Below are positions 35,001-45,587 of a stretch of DNA of 64,000 nucleotides, piece by piece. The first letter of the stretch is position 1; each line of letters starts with the position of its first letter. Source of the stretch: Tetmemena sp. SeJ-2015 (lineage: Eukaryota; Ciliophora; Spirotrichea; Sporadotrichida; Oxytrichidae); assembly GCA_027382625.1 (NCBI GenBank), contig JAJKFJ010021174.1:1-64000 (forward strand). Direction: 5' to 3'. The translations under genes were made by a program, and so were the position numbers. The notes under the pieces are model-generated. The model worked only from the letters and a program-made list of their open reading frames with translations. It was not told where the DNA came from and did no database searches.

Positions 35001-38000
35001 TTTGGTTATTTGTCTGCCCATTAATCTTGCTCTAATAGTTTACCTTCTCTGACTGGACATCGCTAACTGAATAGTTAACATTAGTGTTTCTCGATAGGAT
35101 CTTCGGAGGCTAGTTATTGAATTCTCTTCCTTGATTAGTGGCACCCTGCTTTTTCTTGTAGGAAGGGTTGTTACTCATCTAGTCACTTCGCATTCCCGAG
35201 TAATTACTCTAGGTTACGCTTTTGGAGTCGAACACCTTCTTGACCTCATCTTGAGAGGCTTGCAGATTCTTCATGAAGTTATTCATGATATCTATGTCGT
35301 TGAGCTTCGCCTTCTTTCTTATTCTCTTTTTCTTGTTCTTCCCCTCGTCTTAGGCGCTCTTATCATCAGCGAAGCTTGTTGTATCAGACTCTAGGCGCAC
35401 TCTCTCTGATCTTGACTCGTCGAAGGGCTGATGCTGCTTTTGCTACATATGAGCTGGTGCTTTGGAAGTACTCAGGCCATCATAAGGAAGAGGGTTTTTG
35501 TTATTGGAAGACTTTGCGTTGCTCTTATTGTCCCTCTGCTACTGTTGCTATTACTTGTTTGGGTTATTGTTGCTATTTTAATTTCCCTTTTTTTGTTACT
35601 GCTGCTGCTTTTAGATCTACTCTGGTTGCTTCACAGTTCCTTTAGCCCAGAAAAAGTAAACGTAAATATTTTTTTCCAGGCCTAGTGATTATCTTGCTCT
35701 TTCTGTGGCTACTGGAAGAAAGACTACTAGCCTTGGGAGTTCTTAGAAGACTGAGGAGGTTTTTTGCTTTGTCCATCATCTTATTGATAGTCTTAATTTT
35801 GTTTCAAGCTCACTCCGAAGCCTTTTCTCTTTTGATTATATAAAAAGTGCAAGTTAAAATAATTCATATAAGAGGTGGTTTGATTATGGTGCTTGGTCTA
35901 GGTCTGAGATTAAATTTCTAAAATTGGCTCGTCATTAAGAATCTGATCTTCATTTATTGCTCCTAAGAAGTAAATATGCTAAATTATAAGATGAAGTGCT
36001 GGTTCATATGTGGCTGGTTTTGTTAGTAGTGCGAGTGATTGCTAATATCTTCTGAGTAATCCTCACTAAACTATTTAATATGCGATGTATACCAAATTTG
36101 TAAAACTTTTTATCATCTCTAAATGACTTCTTGGAGAAAGAAATCTTTCTCTATCCTCTGTCATTATTGTTATTGCTGCTGCTGTATTCTTATTGCTAAC
36201 TATACTACTACTAGTGGTCGTTATTGTAAAGCTAGTTTGACTATTTCCTACTACCCGCATTCTTCTTTCCATAGAAGGATCGCTTTCTAGGATAGTTCAA
36301 TAAAATGCTACTTTAAAACATAAGAAGTTCTAATTTGATGGGGCATTAGCTCCTAACTTGAAATACTCAGGTTACTTATTCGAAAACTGTTGATCACCTT
36401 AGGAGTTCTCCTCGTTGCAGAGTGCTGAGTTGGCATATACATCTCTTTGTGAGGACTTGCTATCAGTTCTCTAGGACATTTAGCAAACATGGTCTATCAT
36501 TTCATTGGTTAGCTGACGGACATACCTCTGGATTACTTCAAAGCTATTGTCAGTTTCACTCTCAGAACTCAAGTTGATATCCTTCACGTGTATCAGTTTC
36601 TTCGATTGACGGTCGTCCTCCGAGAATACGATGTTGTCCTAGTAGTTAACAGCAGTCGGCGGTTGCTAATACTGCGCTCCACTGTTACTCTTACCTCGCG
36701 AGCCGTCTATCTTCTACACCCTCCTATCTTCTGTCTTGTTACTGTTTTGCTATAGAATCTGGAAGTTTCATCATGCATAAATATTTTAAGTGAAATAGGA
36801 AAGTTCTTGGATTCAATCTTAGACGACTACTTCTGTTAAGAGGAAGAGGAGTGAGCTGCTTGGGAGTGTTTTTAAGAAGAGGAGCCTTTGGAGAAGTTAT
36901 TCAGATCCATGGACTTGGAGCTCTGGATCTGTAACTAATCCTTCTGCGAAAATCCTTTCTCTGCTGCTAATCGGATGGTAGTGTTTGAAGTTATCGTCGA
37001 TTAGGACTAACTCATGCTGTCATGTGACTAATGACCAGTAAGCAACTATGAATTAACCATTTGAGTAATATAAGAAGTAAGAGTATCGCCGCAGAGAGTG
37101 GACTGACTTTTCTAGCCGACTACCTAGCTGATAGTTTCAGCCTCATCGTTCAAGTCAAAGTTCATGGCCTAGGAGCACTTCTGCAGTTGCTCATCACCAG
37201 AGTAGCAGTTCACAACTGAGCTTGATTGAAGGCGTGCCGCGCTATAAGACAAGCTCATTCCTCCACCAGCACTCATTTAAAGCTGAATGTCTCCCTATAA
37301 ACCGAAGATAAATTCATTCAAATTCATATTCATTAAGATGTTTGAAAAGCCAGTAGATTAGGATATCATTTAAGTTTAAATTATAATACTCCCATAATTG
37401 TACTTATATAATATTATTAATTTAAATTCTAGGCCTCTACCTCTAGCTATCTTATTATATAAACTCATCATTAAAACCGAGAGTGGTGTAATATCATAAT
37501 GCGATGAGTATTTGAAATTTGAACTTACCTTTTTATCAGTCTGGTGCTCAAGTTTCTATTTTTTCGCTTTTCCGATTTGGGCATTTTCAAGCTGTCTAAC
37601 ATTCTATGACTTGGTATTTTTAAACAGTGAGTTGTCTTCGAAAGTAGGGTCTTGACTTCCGTTTAGGCTTTCTGAATTCATGGAAAGGCCTTAGCCATTG
37701 AGCTGAGGGTTCTGCTTTTTCTTCTTCTTTTTTGGTTAAGAAACCGCTCCCTTCTGTTTCGTATCTTCCTCAAGCAGTTTCTCCATTATGTCGTCTTTGT
37801 AAACTCAAAATTATACTATGCTCAATATGTTATGGAATGAAAGAGGATCGAGTAGGTTTATTTTTTCTTGATAAGGTTGAGAAACTCCTTGGAAATGAGT
37901 AGTTATCGGTAGTGAGTGTTGCCAAAACGTGCGAAAGCCAGTAGATTGATAAGCTCTTGCTCATGTCCCGATCTGAGCGACATGTCGATATAGAAACTCA

Positions 38001-39960
38001 GATCCTGCTCAATTTATTGTTGCACGAGTAACTATCTTTCACTCTACACCTGTTGCTCCTTCTTCTCCTTTATTTGCACTTGCATGCTCATGTTTCTGTA
38101 CATACTCGTCTTAGTTTGCTTAGAGGTGCTTGATGGCAGCTTCTCTTCATTTAAGAGTAGATTTCGCTCGTGCTTCTCCACTTCTCTAATACTGTTGGTT
38201 AAAAGTGCTCCATGGAGTTGTCGCTTCTGAGCGTCTGAGAGCTCTCTCCAGAATCTAGAAAGATTAAGCATGTCTACATCTTGAGCCCCGCGATCGTTCT
38301 TATCTCGGAAAAGCCCCTCTAATTTAGCCGCAGGAATCTACCCCAAGTTTAGGTTATTAAGCGAATAAAATTGATAAAACCATTCTTAATCAATTTGGGG
38401 ATTTGAAAGTATGTAATAATGTCAAAGTTGTAGCTATAAAGAAGATATTAGTTTGTTAGTGGATAATTACTGTGCCCAGACGTTTTCTTCCAAGGCCACT
38501 ATAATCCAAGTGGCTATGCTGTGAAAAGTTGTGGGTTTGAACCAGGATGGATTCTCTACCATGTACTACTGGTATTTCTGATCAAAGTAGAGTGAGCAGG
38601 GGTTTGAGAAGGCATAGGAGTTAGTTGCTTTTGCCATTAGGTTGAAGAACAAGTCGGAGTCTTAGACAAGATCCTCGGTCATAAAAATAATGGAAGATAA
38701 AAGCAATGGTCATAAAAATAATGCAAGAAAAAGCAATAGTCACAGTAATAGTGTCAACCAAGTTTTCTGCCTCTTCATAGTAATAAGTTAGTCGTACTTC
38801 ATTCATAATTTTCTATGTAAAATTAGAGGATACAATTTTTACATTTTCAGCTAGTATTTTGTCTTGTTCTTTAGATTTACAGAAGTCACTCTCTGCTGGA
38901 TTAATTTCTCTCTAATAGTAAGTTTTCTCGAATACTTATCAATCCATAAAAGACAAACGAATTTGATATAAAGTAAACTTGTACATCTGGTTCTCTCGGA
39001 GGAAAATAATACCCGTAAGGGTAGAATTAACTTTGTAATCGCTCCGCATCTCTGTTGTCAAACATCGCAAACGAGCTCTCTCCCTTCTCTCCGATCTTCT
39101 AGTGCATAGTCAAAAATGTTTCCACAAGTTGGGGGTAAGTGGTGCTCAAGCAATTCACTCGCTCATCCACGCTCAGTCTCTTAAACCTAATCACAACAAT
39201 CAATCAATCAAAATCATCAGTAATAAATAGGCGACAAGTAATTTGGATACTATTACAGAAGGAGGTGTTGTAAAAGAATACTTACCATTCGGTGATGGTT
39301 GGCGGATTCTTAGGCTTGTAATAGTGCTGGGTGCTTGCTGTGCCTGACTGCCCTCCCTGGCTGCTTTACTTTTGCTGGAAGCTTGCGTCCTTTCGTCTCA
39401 GAGCGAAGTATTATCGAGTGTCTGGCTTTTATAAAAGTAGGAATATCTTCAATATCAAATTAAGATTAGCTTAGTAGCTTGAGTCATCTGGGATTTTTTC
39501 TTGCCTCCTCTTCCTCTGGCCTGAGAGATCTAAGCAGCCTGCTGAGAGGAAATCGTATTTCCACCTAAGTTACTGCCGAATGATCCCCCACTCCCATAGC
39601 TTCCATAAGCAGATCCGTGCTACCCGAATCCATTTTAATTGCTGTCACTTCAATTATTATAATCCAGCAAACTAGAGGGGTAATTGGTTGCAGAATAGAG
39701 AGCAGGAGCCCAACTGACTAGATTCGCGAGCGGCAGCTGACTCTGTGAGGGAAATGGCAGAGCTGCTGACGCCGGTGCCCTTGGACTTGTAGTGAGAGCT
39801 TGAAGAAGAGGAGGCCATATTTGAAGTGTAGTTGCTACTGGAGGACCTACTAGCATTCTAATGAGGCTGGGTGGCCGATCCCAAGTTGCTGCCTCCCGAA
39901 GACTTGCTCTCAAGGTTTCCACTTTTGCTCGAATAACCATATCCTCCGGAAATTATTAAA
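29033..39960 (-). CDS. Giant Q/N-rich protein with TRF4-type nucleotidyltransferase domain
   Basis: Coding segments continue down the minus strand from about 39950 to a TGA near 29033. The start codon is not identified. The N-terminal part is Gly/Ser- then Lys-rich (RGRGGKKKSQMTQ near 39520, RLSVDERVNCLSTTYPQLV near 39170, DSDLFFNLMAKATNSYAFS near 38630). A Gln/Asn desert spans about 36700-32500. The C-terminal portion is a Pol beta-like nucleotidyltransferase: LFGSLVTGLALESSDMDLAV (32015-32063, GS and D-x-D), LLSVDITFDD (third Asp, about 31735), and the PAP-associated stretch NSPYYGGLSSYSLLMLLSAY (about 31510). Noncanonical poly(A) polymerases of this family oligoadenylate RNA for decay or stability. 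Several IESs and one intron are solved. The 5' half might be a separate gene. Confidence 0.75.
29276..29303 (-). other. 28-bp IES, pointer AGGGC (GCCCT on the coding strand)
   Basis: Repeats at 29271-29275 and 29299-29303. Removal joins ACG TCA GGA GCC CTT AGT GAA GAA in frame. Confidence 0.82.
31840..31874 (-). other. 35-bp intron inside the nucleotidyltransferase
   Basis: On the minus strand this reads GTAAGTACTT...CTCTTTTAG. It joins ATT AAA ATG to AAA ATT GAC, linking the SIPVIKM strand to the following segment in phase 0. No pointer repeat was needed. Confidence 0.85.
32166..32181 (-). other. 16-bp IES, pointer ATGCAGC (GCTGCAT on the coding strand)
   Basis: Exact 7-bp repeats at 32159-32165 and 32175-32181. 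Removal joins TTC TCT TTC GCT GCA to TTA GAT AAT CTA, making the helix before the catalytic GS motif continuous. Confidence 0.9.
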
Positions 39961-40629
39961 AATAAAATATGGTGTGGGGAAAATTTTTAATTTTTTAAAG
40001 GGGATGGTTTGATTTAAGTTTTAAATTTTTAAGGAACAACAAGTTTCATTAGACAAAGGAGTTGCCATTTATAATAAGTAATATTAATGAGATTATTACT
40101 TAAATTAAAAAGTAATTGGATAAAAGTGAGGATAGATTCATCATTTATAGATAGTAAATTTATTTAATCTAAATCATAATTGAAAGCTTTGTTAGCTAAT
40201 ATCTTAAATAAAGGCTAAGTTTAATGCTCTAAATTTGTTTTTTATTAGATTTTAATGAATATTAGGTATAGAGTTTATTTGCGTGTGTATTCACTGAAGT
40301 AAGTGGCGATCTCGCTCACTCCCCCACCTCTGCTTTTCCTACAAAGTTTACCACCTAATGCGATATCATTATTTGCTTGCTTACTTTAGTCCTACATTTT
40401 CTCCTCACATTTAAAATAATAAGATATTTCATCTTCATCTAATTTTAGTTAAATGAGTATTTTAGTAATCTCTTTAACATTTATTGTGAACATTGACAAA
40501 TCAATTATTCTGGAATCCTATATTTCAAATTTAGACATGTAAAATATTTTTAACTTAACGAGGAAAGAAGAGAAGTTATTTTGCATATTAATTAATAAAT
40601 ACATACTAAAGACATAGATAGTTCTAGTA
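39961..40629. other. Divergent intergenic region
   Basis: AT-rich. It probably contains promoters for both flanking genes and perhaps the missing first MDS of the minus-strand gene. A faintly coding minus-strand stretch at about 40265-40355 could be that MDS. Nothing is firm. Confidence 0.45.
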
Positions 40630-43372
40630 ATGAGTTCGCAAGCAAAACCTAACCAAGCCAATAGATCCTAATCTAAAAAGCCAGTTAAGCTCATCGGGAG
40701 AAATCTATCACATAAAAATGTCATTTAAACATCAGGTATCGTGTAAAATTTAAATCTTGAAGAGAAGAACAATCAGGATGCAAAGAGTAACAACTCAAAG
40801 CTCGGAGATGGAGGTAAACTTTTGGCAAAGAGAACCGCCAGAGCCAACTCTGAGAGCAATGCTACTACTGCAGGCTCCTTGAATGGTAGAAAGTCCAGTG
40901 GCGATGCCCAATCAACTTTTAAATCCAATCTTATACTCTTATAATCAACTAAGAGCGGTGCTTCATCCCTCTTCACTAGCAGAGACAAGAAAGAGAGAAT
41001 GAGGAAGCCAAGAGAGCACAAGTACAATTAGGCAGAAGACAAGGAGAGAGTTGAGGAGATGGAGGTAAATTTGGGCGACTCAGATGATTCCTCCGACGAA
41101 GAAGTCCTCATCAGAACTGGAAATGTTCCCAGGCAATCAAAATTGTTTCTACTTAGCTTAAGAAGTATCAAGTTATTGTATTTAATGGTACGAGTTACTC
41201 TAAAATTGATAAGAAGCTTTTTCCAGTTCATTTGTTTTTTTGAGTTGTATGACCACTAGGGTTATGACATCAAGGGAAAGCAAGTTGCTAAGATGGCAGA
41301 AAAGGATGAGGTTGCAACCTTCCTAGAGAGGCAAAATGATCCTGAGTGGTGGAAAAAAATCACTGATGAGCTCAATAACAAGCAAGTTAAGCTTTCTAAG
41401 GCAGACTTGGAGCTCCTATAGAGAGTGAGAAGTGGCAAGTACGCAGAGAGTTTCAACCCTGAGGATTATGTTATCGACATGGACAATCATAATATACAAG
41501 AATACAATCATTCAATCTTCTAATAAATTGCTTTGCAAAATTCTATTATTGCCTCTATTGAGTTGTTCTGATAAATTGTGAATGAAAAGAAGTTCATCCA
41601 TCCATTTACTACCAATGAACCTAAGCGCAGATTCCAACCATCTAAGTGGGAGAAGCTAAAAGTCAACAAAATGATCCAAGCTCTCAAGAAGGGCTGGTTG
41701 AAAACCCTTGAGGAGAAGCAAAAGGAGAAAGAATAAAAGGAAAATGAGGATGAGAAAGTTTGGGACATCTGGGAGGATGACTCTGTTGTCACTTGGAAAC
41801 CAAGAAAGATGCCAAAGGCCATTGCTGCACCTAAGAGAGACCTACCAATTCACGCAGAGAGTTACAACCCACCTGAAGAGTACTTGCTCGATGAAAAAGA
41901 GAAGGAGGAGTTCTTAAAGATGGACGAGGAAGATAGACCATACAACTTCCTCCCATAGAAATTATTAACATACTCTCATACCTATCTTTTTTATGGGCTA
42001 AGAGAAATTTGAAGCACTAAGAAAGGTACCTCTTTACCAAGACTTGATCAAAGAGCACTTTGAGAGATGTCTCGATCTTTATCTTTGTCCAAGAGTCATG
42101 AAGAAGAAGGTCAACATCTCAGACCCTTCTCAACTCATTCCTGAACTTCCTCAGCCTTCTGACTTAAAGCCTTTCCCCACCCAAATGTAAATGTAAATTC
42201 AAATTTAACTTTTGCTAAATCTCGATTGAGTATAAGTTCCATAAGACTTGCGTGAGATCAATCTCAGTCAGCCCTTGTGGAAATTTCCTTGCCTCCGGTG
42301 ATGAAGAAGGTCAAGTTGTCATTATAAATAACATTTAATATATGCTGATTTTACAAATGAGTATAAAAAATTCATTTGGCATGTTCAGACAACAAGAATT
42401 CTTAGGAAGTATAAGCTCGCTAACTCTATCATCGACTGCGTTGCTTGGTGTCCCTCTCGTACTTCCTGCTTCCTAGCAGTAGCTAACGAAGAATCCGTGT
42501 ACGTGTTGCAGCCTCAGCTCTATGCTCCTCTAGTTAACCAGCGCAGCGCTGAGTTGCTTTCAGCCACTGAAAAGATTTACAAATAAGACGTCTTGCTTAA
42601 TGAAAAGAAGGAGCAGCACTTGAAATGGATATTCGAGGACGATCAGCATGGAGTAAAATGCGTGAAGCTCAATTTCGGAACTATCATTAAGACAGTTACC
42701 TGGCACTCTAAGGGAGATTATTTCGCCACCATGGCCCATAATCTTCAAAGCTCAACTCAAGTCTACATTCACTCTATTAGTAAAGCTAACTCTCAACGCC
42801 CATTCACCCAAGCTAAGGGAATAGTTTAGGCTATGGAATTCCATCCCACTAAACCTCATTTCTTTATCGCTACTCACCTGAATGTGTTCCAGTACAACTT
42901 GCAAAAGCAATCTGTGGTCTCTAAATACTCTTCAGGAGCTAAATGGATCTCCAGCATATCTGTTCACCCTAAAGGAGACAACTTACTTATAGTATAATTA
43001 TACGTAGATTTTATTAAATCTGATAACTTCATTCTGGGTACTTATGACAAGAAGATCATATGGTTTGATATGGACATGGGTTCAGCTCCATACAAGAATC
43101 TGAAGTATCACGATAAAGCCATTCGCTAGGTGCACTACTCCCCTCGCCACCCTCTGTTTGCATCTTGCTCTGATGATGGATCTGTGAATATCTTTTACGG
43201 TATGGTGTTTAACGACTTGCTCTAGAACGCTTTAATCGTGCCAGTCAAGATTCTCAAGGCTCATGAGCCAAATAAGAAGAGTGGACTCGGTGCTATGGAT
43301 TGCAAGTTCCACCCTACTTAGCCCTGGATCTTCAGTTGTGGCTCAGAAGGTGCCATCAAGCTTTGGGTTTGA
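40630..43372 (+). CDS. BOP1: Ribosome biogenesis protein BOP1/ERB1
   Basis: ATG at 40630, TGA at 43370. An acidic, basic-patched N-terminus ([19 protein letters not shown]) leads into the BOP1NT domain, with [16 protein letters not shown] across an IES. It continues with [36 protein letters not shown] and [22 protein letters not shown]-terminal WD40 propeller follows: [52 protein letters not shown], and a final [23 protein letters not shown]1 works with PES1 and WDR12 in the nucleolus for 28S/5.8S rRNA maturation and 60S assembly. Four pointer-bounded IESs are solved (TTGT, ATAAATTG, AGAAATT, AACTT), and two more inserts (about 42190-42235, 42325-42375) are visible. Strong identification. Confidence 0.95.
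41147..41248 (+). other. IES, pointer TTGT
   Basis: Repeats at 41143-41146 and 41245-41248. Removing 102 bp gives TCA AAA TTG TAT GAC CAC TAG, matching the conserved BOP1 YDxxGYDIKGK region. Confidence 0.75.
41531..41578 (+). other. IES, pointer ATAAATTG
   Basis: Exact 8-bp repeats at 41523-41530 and 41571-41578. The join reads ATC TTC TAA TAA ATT GTG AAT GAA with TAA as Gln. Confidence 0.88.
41964..42009 (+). other. IES, pointer AGAAATT
   Basis: Repeats at 41957-41963 and 42003-42009. The join gives [16 protein letters not shown], the conserved end of the BOP1 N-terminal domain. Confidence 0.9.
42985..43029 (+). other. In-frame 45-bp IES, pointer AACTT
   Basis: Repeats at 42980-42984 and 43025-43029. 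The insert has no TGA and a length divisible by three, so it is recognisable only because it breaks a conserved WD repeat ([12 protein letters not shown]). Confidence 0.8.
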
Positions 43373-43734
43373 ATCTATTAGAGTCTCAAAGCCCAAGTTA
43401 ATTAAGATTTAATTCCTTTAACATATTCATTAAATTTTCACCTCATAGATGGTGATTCAAAATTAATATAACAGATTTTCTTCTGCAAAACTAAACTCTC
43501 ATTATATTTCTCTGAACAAAAAATAGCGCAAGAATATATATTTAAAAGCAAAACTCTTTTCCTAATGATTCTTCTATTTAGCAATATAATAAAAATACTC
43601 TGAGTAAATAGGTAAATAAGAAAAAATAGTGCAATAAAAAATAGTGATTTTTAATTGGCTTAAATTTGAGGTAGTCAGGGAGCAAATTAAGCAAATTCGC
43701 AATATTTAAATCCATAGGAAGCAGTATTATATCG
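43373..43734. other. Intergenic spacer
   Basis: AT-rich, no feature recognised between the BOP1 stop and the next ATG. Confidence 0.6.
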
Positions 43735-45346
43735 ATGATAGTGGGTTTAACAGGACCAATTTGCTCCGGGAAGCGCACTCTCGCCAGCTACCTCAAATGC
43801 TATTACGGCTTCAAGGTTATTAACTTGATCAAACTCTTCAAAAAAAGGCAACGCACAAAGCAGTCATCTCAAAGAAATACAATTGCTTACTAATTTAAGA
43901 ATCTCGTACACAGTCCCCAGAGAAGGAGCCAAGAAGAGATTCTAATGAGGAAGTCATTTCACTTGGAGAGCAGCTAGTGGCACGAAATCTATTCTCTAAT
44001 GAAAGAGAAGATCCCACTTAAGCAAGTCTATAATCATTTTCTGCTATTGATTTTTGCCACTCCCAAAGATGAAAATGACTCATTGGTGATATAAATGAAG
44101 AGACTTCTTGACAAATACTAAGAGACAAATCAGACTACAGCATCAGCACTCATTGAAGACCTACTTGAAAAGGACGGTGATGCATATAATGATTACTCTG
44201 GAATTTTTTTAAGATCATTGATGAAACTAGTGAAGATAAAGATGAATTCAACTTTGAGTTCTACTAAAGTAAGAAACACTCAGATTAATGTCAAGGAATC
44301 TATTTCTAATCACATTTGAAGGAGCGAATCTCGCTTCTTTCTTAAGTTTTCATCATTCTTCTTACTTATCTGGTTTTTAGAGATGTATAAGAAAGAGAGA
44401 GTTGATTTGATCAAGGAAGTGTTCAGGGCTATCACCAGCGACTGGAAAAATCATTATGTGGTCTACCCTTTGAACTCCTAGGAGGAGATCCACATTTTCA
44501 TGTAGGACTTCATATTTAGCTAATTATTGATTTAATTAGTTCCCGATATTACTTCATCCTATACGAAGTGGACGCCCCAGTCAAGCAGAGGTACAACAGA
44601 TTCAAGCAGAAGTACATCCACCAGAGTAGTGTAGACCTAGAAGTCAACTCTTTTGAAAAACTTAGCGCATTTATTAGATATATTGTCTAGAAGAGTTTGT
44701 GGACTTCGATGATAACATCAGCTTTAACAAGCAAGAGTTTGCGCTATACAAGTCAGATGAGAAGCAGACTCCAATCAAGAGAAGATTTATCAACTCAGGG
44801 GCAATCGAAGAATTCGCATCCTCGCTGATGCACTTCTAGTTCGACAACAAGGAACTTGTGCGACCGTCATGGGATACATACTTTATGAAGCTAGCTGACT
44901 TAGCTGCCTAGAGATCTAACTGCATGAAGAGAGGCAACGGAGCCATCATAGTGAAAGACTTTAGAATTGTATCAACTGGCTACAACGGCACGCCATTTTA
45001 ACACAGGAATTGTAATGAAGGAGGCTGCGAAAGATGCAATTCTAACGTTGGCTAGGGTATTTCCTTAGACAAATGCAAGTGCTTGCATGCAGAGGAAAGT
45101 GCCTGTATCGAGGCAGGCAGACCGCGGACTCTTGGATGTACGATCTATACTACCAGTTTCCCTTGCCTACTCTAATCAATCCTCTTTTTTATTAAAATTG
45201 GGAGTAGTTTTAATATACTGTGTGCTAAGATAATTATATAAGCTGGAATTAGGAGGGTTGTATTTGCTCAATCCTACGACAGCCCCTTATCACGAGAGAT
45301 GTTTGCCGAATCTGACATCGTACTCGACTATCATCCCTTAGAGTGA
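43735..45346 (+). CDS. dCMP deaminase with N-terminal P-loop domain
   Basis: ATG at 43735, TGA at 45344. The N-terminus reads GLTGPICSGKRTLASYL, a Walker A-type loop as in the kinase-like N-terminal part of fungal DCD1. The C-terminal cytidine/deoxycytidylate deaminase domain shows NGAIIVKDFRIVSTGYNGTP. Next are RNCNEGGCERC, the zinc motif HAEESACIEAG (His-Ala-Glu at 45086-45094) and PCLLCAKIIIQAGIRRVVF. The PCxxC motif exists only after removal of an IES at 45172-45219. The enzyme converts dCMP to dUMP for thymidylate synthesis. Further inserts (about 44210, 44340, 44515, 44690) separate other MDSs and were not all solved to the base. About 450 residues. Confidence 0.9.
45172..45219 (+). other. 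IES inside the PCxxC zinc motif, pointer TACT
   Basis: Repeats at 45168-45171 and 45216-45219. Removing 48 bp joins CCT TGC CTA CTG TGT GCT AAG, placing the second zinc-binding Cys correctly. Confidence 0.88.
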
Positions 45347-45587
45347 GGATATATAACTCCTCCTCTTTTTTGCGATTATTTGATCAACTTATAACTACCT
45401 AATCTAATAAAGCAATAAGAAGTAGTATTTTTAAATGATTGACTCCATCTCATATTTGGTAATGTTGCTTTTTCATTCCAGAAATTAATTGATCAGAAAT
45501 AATACAGAGGGATTGAAAAATAAGTATAGAGAGCTTTAATGTGAGTGAAGGTAGTGAAAGTTAGAATTAAGATATACTAATATAAAA

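Noticed and set aside
33858..35685. Plus-strand Leu/Val/Cys-rich frames resembling membrane proteins
   Set aside because: They are complements of Gln/Asn/Lys-rich codons on the minus strand. The minus frame is longer and joins neighbouring segments.
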